NCBI GenBank assembly: GCA_019244185.1
Contig: JAFATB010000019.1
Coordinates: 186,001-250,000 of the forward strand
From: Acidobacteriota bacterium
GTDB taxonomy: Bacteria; Acidobacteriota; Thermoanaerobaculia; Gp7-AA8
DNA length: 64,000 bases
Direction of reading: 5' to 3'
The notes beneath the pieces were generated by a model. It ran no database searches, was not told where the DNA came from, and was given only the letters and a program-made list of their open reading frames with translations. The position numbers and the translations under genes are program-made. How positions within the stretch are numbered: the first letter of the stretch is position 1; each line of letters starts with the position of its first letter. Shown one piece after another: positions 35,283-42,963 of the stretch.

Positions 35283-35606
35283 GTTGTTAGACCGCGCTAA
35301 GCGCTACGTGAAGAATTTCAACAAATCCCACGCGTTGGCGCAATGTGCGACGCGCGGCGGTGAGCGGGGCGGCCTTCACTCGGAACTCAAGCACAGGACG
35401 TTAGACACGGTCCGGCCGGATTCGTGGCGTCCTCGAGGATGCAGGGCTCGGCTATCGGACTTGCGCCGACGGCGCAGGACTGGTAGCAATCTTCTGTTCC
35501 TTCACCGACCGCAGTTCCCGAATCTGCTTCCTCAACCAACCGTCTCATGTCGCGTGCTTCGTCGCTTCCTGAAGCGTCAATCCGCAGCTTGACGGTTCGG
35601 TGGTTG

Positions 35607-35648
35607 ATGGTAAGGATGAGGTCACCAGTTCGATCCTGGTCGTGGGCT
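35607..35648 (+). other. 3' half of tRNA-Thr(GGT): attachment-site scar
   Basis: From the anticodon loop ATGGTAA (anticodon GGT) through stem GGATG, variable loop AGGTC, T arm ACCAG/TTCGATC/CTGGT, acceptor strand CGTGGGC and discriminator T. All segments have canonical lengths. The 5' half (acceptor strand, D arm, anticodon 5' strand) is absent upstream. It lies 138 bp before an integrase start, the usual att-int arrangement. The rest of 35283-35786 shows no gene. Confidence 0.8.
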
Positions 35649-35786
35649 CGCAGCGCATCCAGACGCCGGAACTCCAGCGCGCTGCCCGAAGACTGCATCG
35701 AGCGGCCGACCACATTCCGAACGTCAGAATCGTGGTCACCTTCGGTCGAGGAAGGGAGCACTCCTACCTCCTTCCTCCATTCTTCT

Positions 35787-36821
35787 ATGGGTTCGCTCCT
35801 CTCCGGTGCGTGGCCGACACCACCGCCCGCTCCTCGTCTCGACGCGTTCCAACGCCTCGCGGTCGGTGCGCCCGCATCCGCTGAACTCCCGCCTCCGGCG
35901 ACGCTCGCCGAGCTTGATCAAGTCTTCCGGCGGTTCTTCGAGGCCGCCACCGCCGTGGCGGGCCTGAGCCGCTGCACCGCACACAACTTTCAGGTGGCGT
36001 ACCGCTCGTTCCGCGCCTACCTCGTGACGCAGGTGCCGGACGACGGGGCTCCGCTCGGCGCGACCCTGCACGACATCGACGGCTGGATCGCCGTGCTCCG
36101 GACGCGTCCGCGGCCTGCCGCGGCGAACAGCATCCACCGCTACTGGCGGAGTGTCCGGGGCTTCTTCGGTTACGTTGAGCACCTGACCGGGCTCCCGTCG
36201 CCGTTCGCGGGGCTTCGGCCGCCGCGCCTGCCGGACCGAATCCCGAAGGCCCGTACACCGGCCGAGTGCGCCCGCATCCTCGCCGCCGTCGCGAACTACC
36301 CTGGCTGGTCGGCGTTCGAACGCGGCCGGAACCGCGCGCTCATCGGCATGGCGCTCTACGCTGGACTTCGCCGCGGTGACCTCGTGCGGCTCCAGTACGC
36401 AAACGTCGACGTCCAGGAGCGCACGATTCGCGTCGAAGGCGGCAAAGGTCGCGGCGGTGGAAAGGATCGGGTCGTGATGATGGCGCCGGACCTCCTCGAC
36501 ATCGTGCTCGCTTACCTCCGCGAGCGGCATCGGCGCCGGCTGGTCCTGCCCGAGTTCTTCGCGAGTACCGCAGGTCAGCGACCGATCGCTGACGTGACCA
36601 TTAACCGGCTCGTCCGACGCCTCCGAATCGCCTCCGGTGTGCCGTTCACGCTCCATAGCCTGCGGCACTCCTTTGTGACGCAGCTCCTACGTGCAGGCGT
36701 CCCGCTGCACACGGTGAGCGCGCTCGCGGGTCACACGCAGATCACGACAACCGCCGGATACCTCCGAGTGTGGGACGAGGACAAGGTTGCCGCGGTTCAG
36801 CGGCTGTCCTTCGACGGCTGA
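35787..36821 (+). CDS. Tyrosine recombinase/integrase
   Basis: A 344-residue protein with a core-binding SAM-like domain (residues ~40-145) and a catalytic domain: R195 in AGLRRGDL, H290-R293-H294 in HSLRH, H316 in AGHTQ and Y325. The start ATG 35787 follows a pyrimidine-rich leader and has no Shine-Dalgarno. It is next to the tRNA-Thr scar, which is therefore a plausible present or former att site for this enzyme. Its 3' end faces that of another integrase 11 bp away. Confidence 0.93.
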   Translation: MGSLLSGAWPTPPPAPRLDAFQRLAVGAPASAELPPPATLAELDQVFRRFFEAATAVAGLSRCTAHNFQVAYRSFRAYLVTQVPDDGAPLGATLHDIDGWIAVLRTRPRPAAANSIHRYWRSVRGFFGYVEHLTGLPSPFAGLRPPRLPDRIPKARTPAECARILAAVANYPGWSAFERGRNRALIGMALYAGLRRGDLVRLQYANVDVQERTIRVEGGKGRGGGKDRVVMMAPDLLDIVLAYLRERHRRRLVLPEFFASTAGQRPIADVTINRLVRRLRIASGVPFTLHSLRHSFVTQLLRAGVPLHTVSALAGHTQITTTAGYLRVWDEDKVAAVQRLSFDG

Positions 36822-36832
36822 TGGTGCGCGTG

Positions 36833-37855
36833 TCACCCGGCGTCGCGTTCGATGCCTCCGAGCGGCAGGTGAAGGCGCGCCGCGTACGTCGCGTGTTCGC
36901 CCTCGAAGACGTGCGAGTACCGCTGGAGCATCGCCAGGCTTCGGTGCCCGAGCAGATCCATGCTCACGCGATCCGGCACCCCTGCCTGCCGCAGGAAAGT
37001 GGCGTAGCTGTGCCGGAGCATGTGGGGCGTCACTAAAAACCCTGCCGACGCGCTGATGCGCCGGAACAGCCGTGTCACCGCGACGAGCGGCATTGGCTGG
37101 TCGCGCCAGGTGGAAACGAAGAGCGCCGGAGTCAGTACCCGACGCTGCCCGCGAAGGGTCAGGTACGCGCGCAAGAACGCCGTCAGCTGCGGGGTCACGT
37201 ACGCGGTGCGATCGCGTCCGCCATGCCGGCCCTTGCCGCGCCGGATGAGCAGGCGTCCGCGTTCGAGGTCGAGGTCGGCGAGTTCCAACCGGAGCGCCTC
37301 GCCGCGGCGAAGCCCCGCGCAAACGTACGTCGCGATCAGCGCCACGTTTCGAGCACGTTCGAACCGATCGGCTACGAGACTGCGGGCAGAGGCGAAGACG
37401 CGATCCACTTCGGACGGGGTGAGGCAGCGCGGCTGCGGAAGCGGTGCGCGGGGACGATCGAGCAACTCGAACGGGTTCAGCGTACCGTCCAATCGTTCAA
37501 ACCGCCGGAAGATCGAGACCATCGCTTCGAAGTACGCGGCGACCGACGTGCGCTCGCAGTGCTCCATGCGGAGCGTTGCGATCCAACCTTCGATCACTTG
37601 TGTCTGCGCTGGCATATCGCCGCGCGCAAACGCGTCTGTCCGCGTCCCCCGCAGGTAGCGGGCAAATCTTCGAGCTGCGACCCGCCATCGCCGCGTCGTC
37701 GCTGGTGAGAGCCCTTCGATTCGCTCGGCCGCCAGGCAGGTTTCTTCGACACGCGTGAGGAAGGTCTCGACCGAAGCGACCGCAAACGGGCGCGATCGCG
37801 CCTGGCGGTGCCGACGATTCGGAAACCGCTCGTGAGGATAGGGAGGGGAGTGCAT
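36833..37855 (-). CDS. Tyrosine recombinase/integrase
   Basis: A 340-residue protein with catalytic R in AGLRRGEAL, HMLRHS, LLGHRS and the Tyr of LQRYSH. An N-terminal core-binding domain spans residues ~25-150. It is convergent with the integrase at 35787 and about as long, but the two differ clearly in sequence, so this is not a recent duplication. It precedes the ATPase gene at 37872 by 16 bp only in the tail direction: the ATPase lies upstream on the same strand. It may be the integrase that uses tRNA-Pro. Confidence 0.93.
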   Translation of the reverse strand: MHSPPYPHERFPNRRHRQARSRPFAVASVETFLTRVEETCLAAERIEGLSPATTRRWRVAARRFARYLRGTRTDAFARGDMPAQTQVIEGWIATLRMEHCERTSVAAYFEAMVSIFRRFERLDGTLNPFELLDRPRAPLPQPRCLTPSEVDRVFASARSLVADRFERARNVALIATYVCAGLRRGEALRLELADLDLERGRLLIRRGKGRHGGRDRTAYVTPQLTAFLRAYLTLRGQRRVLTPALFVSTWRDQPMPLVAVTRLFRRISASAGFLVTPHMLRHSYATFLRQAGVPDRVSMDLLGHRSLAMLQRYSHVFEGEHATYAARLHLPLGGIERDAG

Positions 37856-37871
37856 GTTCTCGGATTCATGG

Positions 37872-39224
37872 TCAGGGACGGCGGACCTGCACCCGCCGCG
37901 CTTTGAACCGGCGACCCTTCAGGAGCCAGTAGCACGCGCCTACCGGCAGGTTCGCAAGCTCGCGTGTGCGCGCCGAGATCTCCTCCGCAGGCGTGAGGAG
38001 CGGGTCATCGAGCGGGTCGTACGGACGCACGGGCTCGCGGCGGATCGTTCCGAGCGGCTCGAAGAGTTCGGGCGCGAGGCTATTCGCTTCGACGTACGGC
38101 ATCTGTAAGAAGAACTGCCGCGCTGTATTGCCAAGGAGGTGCGGCCGCATCCGCGCCGGGAAGAGGGACAGACTCTGCGCGGCGAGCGTCAGATGCACGC
38201 GGTACTTCCGCGCGGCGACCAGCAGGTCTTCAAGACCGCTCTCCGGCCCGGCAAGGTTGTGCGCTTCGTCGAGGATGATCGAGAAGGGCTCGCGCTTCTC
38301 GACCGGCATCCGCTCGCGTCGGAGCGCCGCAAGCTGCAGGGCGTTCACGAGGAAGCGGCCGAGCACGTCCGCGGTCGGCCCGAGGTGGCCGCGAGCGAGG
38401 TTCACGAGCACTGTCATACGCCCGTCCACGGCAGCGAGGAGGTCGAAGGTGGACTCGGGCCGGCCGAAGAACCGTTGCACGGCGAATGACCCGAGGAAGG
38501 GATCGAGCTTGTTCAAGACGGCCGCAACGTACATCTCCTCGCGCGCGCCGAAGCGGTGCGTGAAGTAGTGCTGGGATTCTGGGCTCGCGGTGACGAGGAT
38601 GTCGCGGCGGACGGTGGCGATCAGGAGAAACGCGCGGACATCAATCAGCGTCGCAGGGACACGGCTCTCGATGAGCGCGCGCAGCGTCGCGCGGGTGATC
38701 TCCTCGACCTTCACGCCCCACGCCCACGAAGCCGCGTCTTCGGCGGCATATAGGCGCTTCAGGACCCCGACGAGGAGATCGACGTGGCGAGAGACATCCA
38801 CGCCCTCAATCGGCGCGAGGGGGTTCCACGCGGGAAGCGTCTCCGGCCGCGTGAAGTCGAGGAGCGCAAGGCGCGGGACGCCGCGCTCCTCCGCGAAGGC
38901 CCGCGTTCGCGTGAACAGGTCGCCGTGCAGATCGAGGAGCGCGACGCCTTGGCCGAGCTGGAAGTGCGCTCGTGCGATCTGCTCGAGGAGCGACGACTTG
39001 CCCGAGCCGGTCGCGCCGAGGACGAGCGTGTGCTGCCGAAGATCGTCCGGCGTGAGCCAGCAGACGACCTCCGCACCATCGGGGCCTGCGTACGTCGCGA
39101 ACGGCAGGCCGAGGCCGTGCCGTCGCAGTTGCTCATGCAGGAAGCGATCGCGGGCGAGGTAGAAATCGCGGAGGCCGCGAAGCGTTCGCGTGCGCGTGGT
39201 CTGGTGGCGGAGCGCGAGCCTCAT
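37872..39224 (-). CDS. HerA/TraD-like P-loop ATPase
   Basis: A 450-residue protein from ATG 39224, overlapping the upstream gene's stop. Walker A GATGSGKSS at 70-78 and Walker B SIILDEAH at ~315-322, with the LLDLHGD block (~97-102) characteristic of TraD/HerA-type DNA pumps with a DUF87-like domain. No membrane segment is present. With the gene at 39221 supplying a membrane-anchored winged-helix protein, it may form a two-part coupling protein. It is a second such ATPase, distinct from that at 5679. Confidence 0.87.
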   Translation of the reverse strand: MRLALRHQTTRTRTLRGLRDFYLARDRFLHEQLRRHGLGLPFATYAGPDGAEVVCWLTPDDLRQHTLVLGATGSGKSSLLEQIARAHFQLGQGVALLDLHGDLFTRTRAFAEERGVPRLALLDFTRPETLPAWNPLAPIEGVDVSRHVDLLVGVLKRLYAAEDAASWAWGVKVEEITRATLRALIESRVPATLIDVRAFLLIATVRRDILVTASPESQHYFTHRFGAREEMYVAAVLNKLDPFLGSFAVQRFFGRPESTFDLLAAVDGRMTVLVNLARGHLGPTADVLGRFLVNALQLAALRRERMPVEKREPFSIILDEAHNLAGPESGLEDLLVAARKYRVHLTLAAQSLSLFPARMRPHLLGNTARQFFLQMPYVEANSLAPELFEPLGTIRREPVRPYDPLDDPLLTPAEEISARTRELANLPVGACYWLLKGRRFKARRVQVRRP

Positions 39225-39982
39225 CGTTGACGCGCGGCAGAGATCGCGAGAAGCGCTACGACTATCAGGGCCGCCAGCGCGGCCACGGCAACCCACGTCC
39301 ACGCAGTGAGCCAGCGACCGAACTTGCGCCGCCGCCGGAGTACCCGTCGTTCGGACGCGGTGAGCGGCGGCGGGTCGGTCACGATGAGTGCCGCGTGCGC
39401 TGCGTCCCGGGCGATCAGCCGTGCGCGGCGAAGCTGCCGGAGCCGCCATCGTGCCGACACGCTCGTACGGAACCGCAGCTCGCGCGCGAGCGCCGCCATC
39501 TCCAGCGTCGCGGGCGCGCTCGTGCCGTCACGATGCAGGAGGTACAGGTAGGCGGCGAACGCGCTGCGCCCGATCCGCGGGAGTACGTGGATGAACCAGT
39601 GCGTGGGGAGGTCGTGCCGGATGGAGAGTCCCGGCGGATGCACGTCCGTCCAGGCGGGTGGCGCGGTCTCCGGCAGCTCCACGTCGAGCGTGCCGTTGGT
39701 TGCGTCGAACACGAGCATGCCCGCCGTCGAGAGCTGCTCCAGCCAACCGCGAATGCGCCGCCGTGATGCACCGAGGATCCACACGAGATCGTCCATGAAC
39801 ACGCGCCCGCCGGATCGCTGGCGGAGCGCGCGGATCGTGAGAAGCAGGAGGGCGGGCTCGCGGCCGACGTACGCGATGTCTTCGATGAACGCACCGAGAT
39901 CGGTGCGAAGCATCGTCACGCCATCGGGCGGCGTGCCGCGCTGCTGAAGGATGCGGACGGATTCGCGATCACGCTGCTGCAT
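39221..39982 (-). CDS. Winged-helix protein with C-terminal membrane anchor
   Basis: A 253-residue protein. Two helical/winged regions (residues ~45-95: ILGASRRRIRGWLEQLSTAGMLVF; and ~140-190: LEMAALARELRFRTSVSARWRLRQLRRA) resemble tandem wHTH domains. Residues ~228-250 (VAVAALAALIVVALLAIS) form a membrane anchor. No family was recognised. It is coupled by overlap on both sides (14 bp with the HTH gene, ATGA with the ATPase). Suggested role: link DNA or the ATPase to the membrane. Confidence 0.7.
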   Translation of the reverse strand: MQQRDRESVRILQQRGTPPDGVTMLRTDLGAFIEDIAYVGREPALLLLTIRALRQRSGGRVFMDDLVWILGASRRRIRGWLEQLSTAGMLVFDATNGTLDVELPETAPPAWTDVHPPGLSIRHDLPTHWFIHVLPRIGRSAFAAYLYLLHRDGTSAPATLEMAALARELRFRTSVSARWRLRQLRRARLIARDAAHAALIVTDPPPLTASERRVLRRRRKFGRWLTAWTWVAVAALAALIVVALLAISAARQR

Positions 39983-40670
39983 GCACGTTCGGTGAAGGGA
40001 TGACGAGAAGGGAGAGATCGCCGCGAAGCGGTGTATCGGGTGCTGCGCACGCGGTCACCATCACCGGCTTTCGCACCGCGGCACGCGTGGCGAGGAGCGC
40101 CCGCACATCATCGGATGCGAAGTCCGCCCGCTCCACGAGGACGAGCGGCGCGGCGGCGGCCGCATCCCGAAGCGATGCGCTCATCGTGGCGTTTCCGGGG
40201 ACCGCGATGACGCCGACGCCTTGCGCGTCGAGCGCGGTCCGCACGTACGCGGTGATCCGCCGGAGCATCGCTGCGTCTGCGATGACGGCGAGTCCGCGCC
40301 CGGTCGTGAGACTTCGCCGGAGGAACTGTGCGACGAACGTTCGCACGGCGCGGTGCGCCGCGTCTGGCAGGTCCGCGAGGTCGTCGAGGGTCGTCCGCGC
40401 CGGCCGCGGCGCGGTATCGAGGCGTCCGACGTGCGCAAGCGGCAACTCGTGTTCGAGGAAGTGGAGCACGAGCTCGCGCACGCGGGGTTGCTCGCCGAAG
40501 GCGCGCAGGATCGCGCCGAGCACGTCCCTCGACGGCGCGTGCGTTCCGGCGCGCAGCCGGTTCAGCATCGACAGGCTCACGCCGAGCGCTTCAGCGAGAT
40601 CGCACGCGCGCCACTTGGCCCGGCGCGCGAGCTGGTCCACTTCGCGAATGACGAGGGCTGGTCGGGGCAC
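39969..40670 (-). CDS. XRE-type helix-turn-helix protein
   Basis: A 233-residue protein. Residues ~15-60 form an XRE HTH (CDLAEALGVSLSMLNRLRAG, continuing RDVLGAILRAFG). The C-terminal ~140 residues look like a Rossmann-type alpha/beta domain with no recognised motif (FLRRSLTTGRGLAVIADAAML...). First gene of the HTH/wHTH/ATPase set, so a good candidate for its regulator. Divergent from the replication-relaxation gene, with the promoters in 40671-40860. Confidence 0.78.
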   Translation of the reverse strand: MPRPALVIREVDQLARRAKWRACDLAEALGVSLSMLNRLRAGTHAPSRDVLGAILRAFGEQPRVRELVLHFLEHELPLAHVGRLDTAPRPARTTLDDLADLPDAAHRAVRTFVAQFLRRSLTTGRGLAVIADAAMLRRITAYVRTALDAQGVGVIAVPGNATMSASLRDAAAAAPLVLVERADFASDDVRALLATRAAVRKPVMVTACAAPDTPLRGDLSLLVIPSPNVHAAA

Positions 40671-40860
40671 GGAATGCGGGGGAAAGCGCGGTCAATGGTG
40701 CCGAAGTCGCGCCCTCGCGAACGACTGCATCGAGTGTCGACGTGCACGGCGTGCGCATCGTCGAGCTGATCCCGAAGCCGTCGAGCGCGCGCGGCGGATG
40801 CGCGGTCGCACGTCGTTGCACGGAAAGACCGTAGGTCGTGTCCCTAGCATGTGCCGGTCG

Positions 40861-42684
40861 ATGTTTGTTTCCTCCACGCTATGCCGGAGCCTCAGCGCCT
40901 CATCCGAGCATGTCACCGCACGCGCCGAGCAGGAGCGGACGCGTGATCGAACCCGGAACGATGTGCCCGAATCGCTTGCCGAAGCCACAGATAGGCAATC
41001 CGCGCTTTCGTCTACAGCTCCGCCACCGCGAAAGGCGGAACGTCGTCAATCGCGACGACATCCTTCGACGCTTTCCGCCGCGGACCGCGCGGTGCTCCTC
41101 GCGCTCGCGCGTTGCCGCATCCTCTCCTTCGATCAAATCCGCCGGCTCGTCTTCCAGCAGCTCTCGCCGCAACGGGTCGGGCAGCGCGTCCGCGCGCTCG
41201 CCGAGCAAGGATGGCTTCGCACCTGGGAGGACGTCTCACGCGTCGGCGGTCGGCCGCGGTATGCCGTTCCGAGCCGCCGCGCACTTGCCGTCGCACGGCA
41301 AATGCTCGCGGCCGATGCGGCGGCGTCTACAGCGACGCACATTGCATCCGTCGTCCTCCGTCACGCCGATCGCCGGCCGCTCGTCCTCGCACCGCGTGTG
41401 ACTCCCGGGTTCCTTTCGCACCAGCGCGAGGTGAACGACCTCCTCATCGCGTACGGCTCAATCCAGGACGTGCGTCTGCATTGGGCGACGAGCTTCGATC
41501 GTCCGCTTCCGCTGCACGCTCGGGGTCTTGCGCTGCCGCAGCCGGATTACGTGCTCGTCCTCGACGATGCGCTGATCTTCGGCGAGCACGATCGCGGGCA
41601 CGAGTCCCTCGCGCACTTCCGCAGAGCGAAGGCGGAACGCTACGCCGCGCTCGCTGCCCAGCCGGACCTTGTGCGCGAGTTCTTCGGCTTCGATCGTTTC
41701 GTGGTGTGGGTGACCGTCCTCGATGCGCGCGCGGGCGCGCCGCTCCGGCGTCTCTCGTCACTCGTGGAGGTCGCGCGCGATGCGGCCGCATCCGACGTCA
41801 TGGCGTTCACGCTCGCCGGCTGGGCCGTGTCCACGCCCGCAGCTCCGATTTGGTTCTGCGATGGCGCGATGCCGGAGGAGCATTACATCGGCGAGGCGAA
41901 GGCGTCGCCGGCACTCCGCTCGATGCCTGCGCATCCGCCTGCTCGCGGCGTATGGCATCAGCTCCACATCCGGCATGCGCACGCCGTGCGCGACCTCATC
42001 GCCGACGTGCGAGGCGGACGAGGTGCGCGTGGTTCACTGACGACCTCCCGGCCTGCTCCTTCACATCCCGGTCCTCTCCCGCCATTCGCGAGAACGCTCT
42101 CGCGCGGCCGATCCGGCCCTCGGCACGACGTCGCATCACTCGCTCGCTTCCATGCGGAGCATCGATCGATCGTGCAGTGCTTCCGAGATGCGCCCGTGTC
42201 GGCCGCCCGAGGGTGCGCTCGCGCGTGGTCGCGGAGAGGAGGACGTGCGCTCCCTGAAATCACAAGTCGAGGTGTGTCATGTCCGAAGTGGTTGCATTCA
42301 AGAGTGGGAAGGATCTCGCCCCGGAAGGAGATCTCGTCGACGAGGACTCGGTGGTCTGTGCCGATTGCGAGGTGCGCGCAAGCGACGAGCGCGCGTACAT
42401 CGATGGGTGGCAGCTCGATCCGCCGGTTTGCCCGAAGTGCCTGCGGTGGGTTGCGACCGATGCGTGCTGTCAGGTCGCGGAGGTGCGCGATGCTCAACAT
42501 TGAACGGTATCGCGGCACGCGCTTCTGGGGTCTGTACGAGGCGGGGCAACTGCTCTGCGTCACGGTCTACAAGAAGGGTGCGGAAGCGGTGAAAACGCGC
42601 ATCGAGCGCGGCACGCCTGCGCCGGCCCCTTCACCGCCGGTAATCGCGCCTGAGCCGCCGCGGCGCACCCGCCGCCCGGCCTGA
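40861..42684 (+). CDS. Replication-relaxation family protein, 3' end uncertain
   Basis: The frame is open from ATG 40861 to the TAA-free end at 42684. Residues ~75-150 have the family's winged-helix layout (LSAADRAVLLALARCRILSFDQIRRLVF, continuing RVRALAEQGWLRTW). Protein-like sequence continues to about 42040. Beyond that the translation looks non-coding and runs over two small genes with good ribosome sites (42279, 42490). A one-base shift near 42020 would end the protein at 42040. So the true stop was probably lost or hidden by an indel. Second copy of the family in this element (compare 7526). Confidence 0.6.
   Translation: MFVSSTLCRSLSASSEHVTARAEQERTRDRTRNDVPESLAEATDRQSALSSTAPPPRKAERRQSRRHPSTLSAADRAVLLALARCRILSFDQIRRLVFQQLSPQRVGQRVRALAEQGWLRTWEDVSRVGGRPRYAVPSRRALAVARQMLAADAAASTATHIASVVLRHADRRPLVLAPRVTPGFLSHQREVNDLLIAYGSIQDVRLHWATSFDRPLPLHARGLALPQPDYVLVLDDALIFGEHDRGHESLAHFRRAKAERYAALAAQPDLVREFFGFDRFVVWVTVLDARAGAPLRRLSSLVEVARDAAASDVMAFTLAGWAVSTPAAPIWFCDGAMPEEHYIGEAKASPALRSMPAHPPARGVWHQLHIRHAHAVRDLIADVRGGRGARGSLTTSRPAPSHPGPLPPFARTLSRGRSGPRHDVASLARFHAEHRSIVQCFRDAPVSAARGCARAWSRRGGRALPEITSRGVSCPKWLHSRVGRISPRKEISSTRTRWSVPIARCAQATSARTSMGGSSIRRFARSACGGLRPMRAVRSRRCAMLNIERYRGTRFWGLYEAGQLLCVTVYKKGAEAVKTRIERGTPAPAPSPPVIAPEPPRRTRRPA
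42279..42503 (+). CDS. Small zinc-ribbon protein
   Basis: A 74-residue protein from ATG 42279, with GAGGTG six bases upstream. VCADCEV (~residues 26-32) and VCPKCL (~50-55) give a CxxC...CxxC zinc ribbon. No further domain. It overlaps the next small gene by 14 bp. Probably a small element-encoded regulator or adaptor; no family name recognised. Confidence 0.7.
   Translation: MSEVVAFKSGKDLAPEGDLVDEDSVVCADCEVRASDERAYIDGWQLDPPVCPKCLRWVATDACCQVAEVRDAQH
42490..42684 (+). CDS. Small hypothetical protein
   Basis: A 64-residue protein from ATG 42490 with a strong GGAGGTG seven bases upstream. The first ~40 residues form a plausible beta-beta-alpha unit (RFWGLYEAGQLLCVTVYKKGAEAV). The rest is a Pro/Ala/Arg-rich tail. 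Short proteins of this look accompany the zinc-ribbon gene in a coupled pair at the right end of the element. It is in the same frame as the long open frame from 40861 and could be read as its tail, but the ribosome site argues for separate translation. Confidence 0.65.
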   Translation: MLNIERYRGTRFWGLYEAGQLLCVTVYKKGAEAVKTRIERGTPAPAPSPPVIAPEPPRRTRRPA

Positions 42685-42738
42685 CCGGCCCGCGCGCCTG
42701 GTGCGAGCGTTCCGCACCCATGCGGCGCCCAAACGGCG

Positions 42739-42783
42739 TTACAATGCGCGCCTTGAAAGGACCGAACGAGGAGGTAACCCTAG
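42739..42783 (+). promoter_or_regulatory. Outward-facing promoter-like and ribosome-site sequence at the right end of the element
   Basis: TTACAAT at 42739-42745 is a good -10-like heptamer; a matching -35 is not obvious. GAGGAGG at 42768-42774 lies nine bases before an ATG at 42784. All point toward the att site. In the integrated state this would drive only a truncated frame. In an excised circle it would read across attP into the left end. Confidence 0.5.
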
Positions 42784-42963
42784 ATGGCTCAACGGTTTCG
42801 AGCGCATGGGGTTCAGGTGGTCGGGGGTTCAAATCCCCCCTGCCCGACCAAACAACCCCCAATCCCACCAAGAATTTACGCCGCCCGTCTCACGAGCGCG
42901 AGCAATCCTCCGACGGATCCTGCGGCGGCAACACTGACCCAATACGCGCTCGCGTTGCTTTGA
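42784..42963 (+). CDS. Short reading frame spanning the attachment site
   Basis: A 59-codon frame starting MAQRFRAHG, with a strong Shine-Dalgarno. It reads through the half-tRNA (42806-42850) and 113 bp of chromosome antisense to the MFS gene. Only the first ~7 codons are element-specific. I infer it is the start of a gene completed only when the element is circular, not a functional 59-residue protein. Confidence 0.3.
   Translation: MAQRFRAHGVQVVGGSNPPCPTKQPPIPPRIYAARLTSASNPPTDPAAATLTQYALALL
42806..42850 (+). other. attR: 3' half of tRNA-Pro(GGG)
   Basis: Anticodon loop ATGGGGT (anticodon GGG), stem strand TCAGG, variable loop TGGTC, T arm GGGGG/TTCAAAT/CCCCC, acceptor strand CTGCCCG, discriminator A and encoded CCA, all canonical in length. 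The predicted C1-G72 pair with A73 fits tRNA-Pro. The sequence 5' of the loop does not pair, so only the 3' half is present. This marks the right end of the integrated element. Confidence 0.88.

Larger units (their letters stand above)
1..42850. mobile_element. Integrative element (partial, left end outside window) integrated at tRNA-Pro(GGG)
   Basis: Seen: five tyrosine recombinase genes, two ATPase plus replication-relaxation modules, two SSB-like genes and a 3' half-tRNA at 42806-42850, to the right of which only chromosomal genes are found. Known: tyrosine-recombinase elements integrate in the 3' half of tRNA genes and leave such a duplicated half at the far end. Inference: an intact tRNA-Pro lies beyond the left edge of the window. 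No relaxase or VirB4 was recognised, so whether it is self-transmissible, mobilisable or immobile is open. A second tRNA scar at 35607-35648 suggests it is composite. Confidence 0.85.

Noticed and set aside
35387..35761. Minus-strand frame containing a DRTGDL-type peptide
   Set aside because: That peptide is the well-known false translation of tRNA sequence; the DNA is the tRNA-Thr 3' half.
40000..40860. Upstream in-frame extension of the replication-relaxation gene
   Set aside because: This part lies opposite the HTH gene and is low-complexity Arg/Ser/Ala; only the region after about 40861 looks coding.
42560..42871. Minus-strand frame containing SGRGDLNPRPPEPH
   Set aside because: Again the antisense translation of tRNA sequence (tRNA-Pro 3' half), not a gene.
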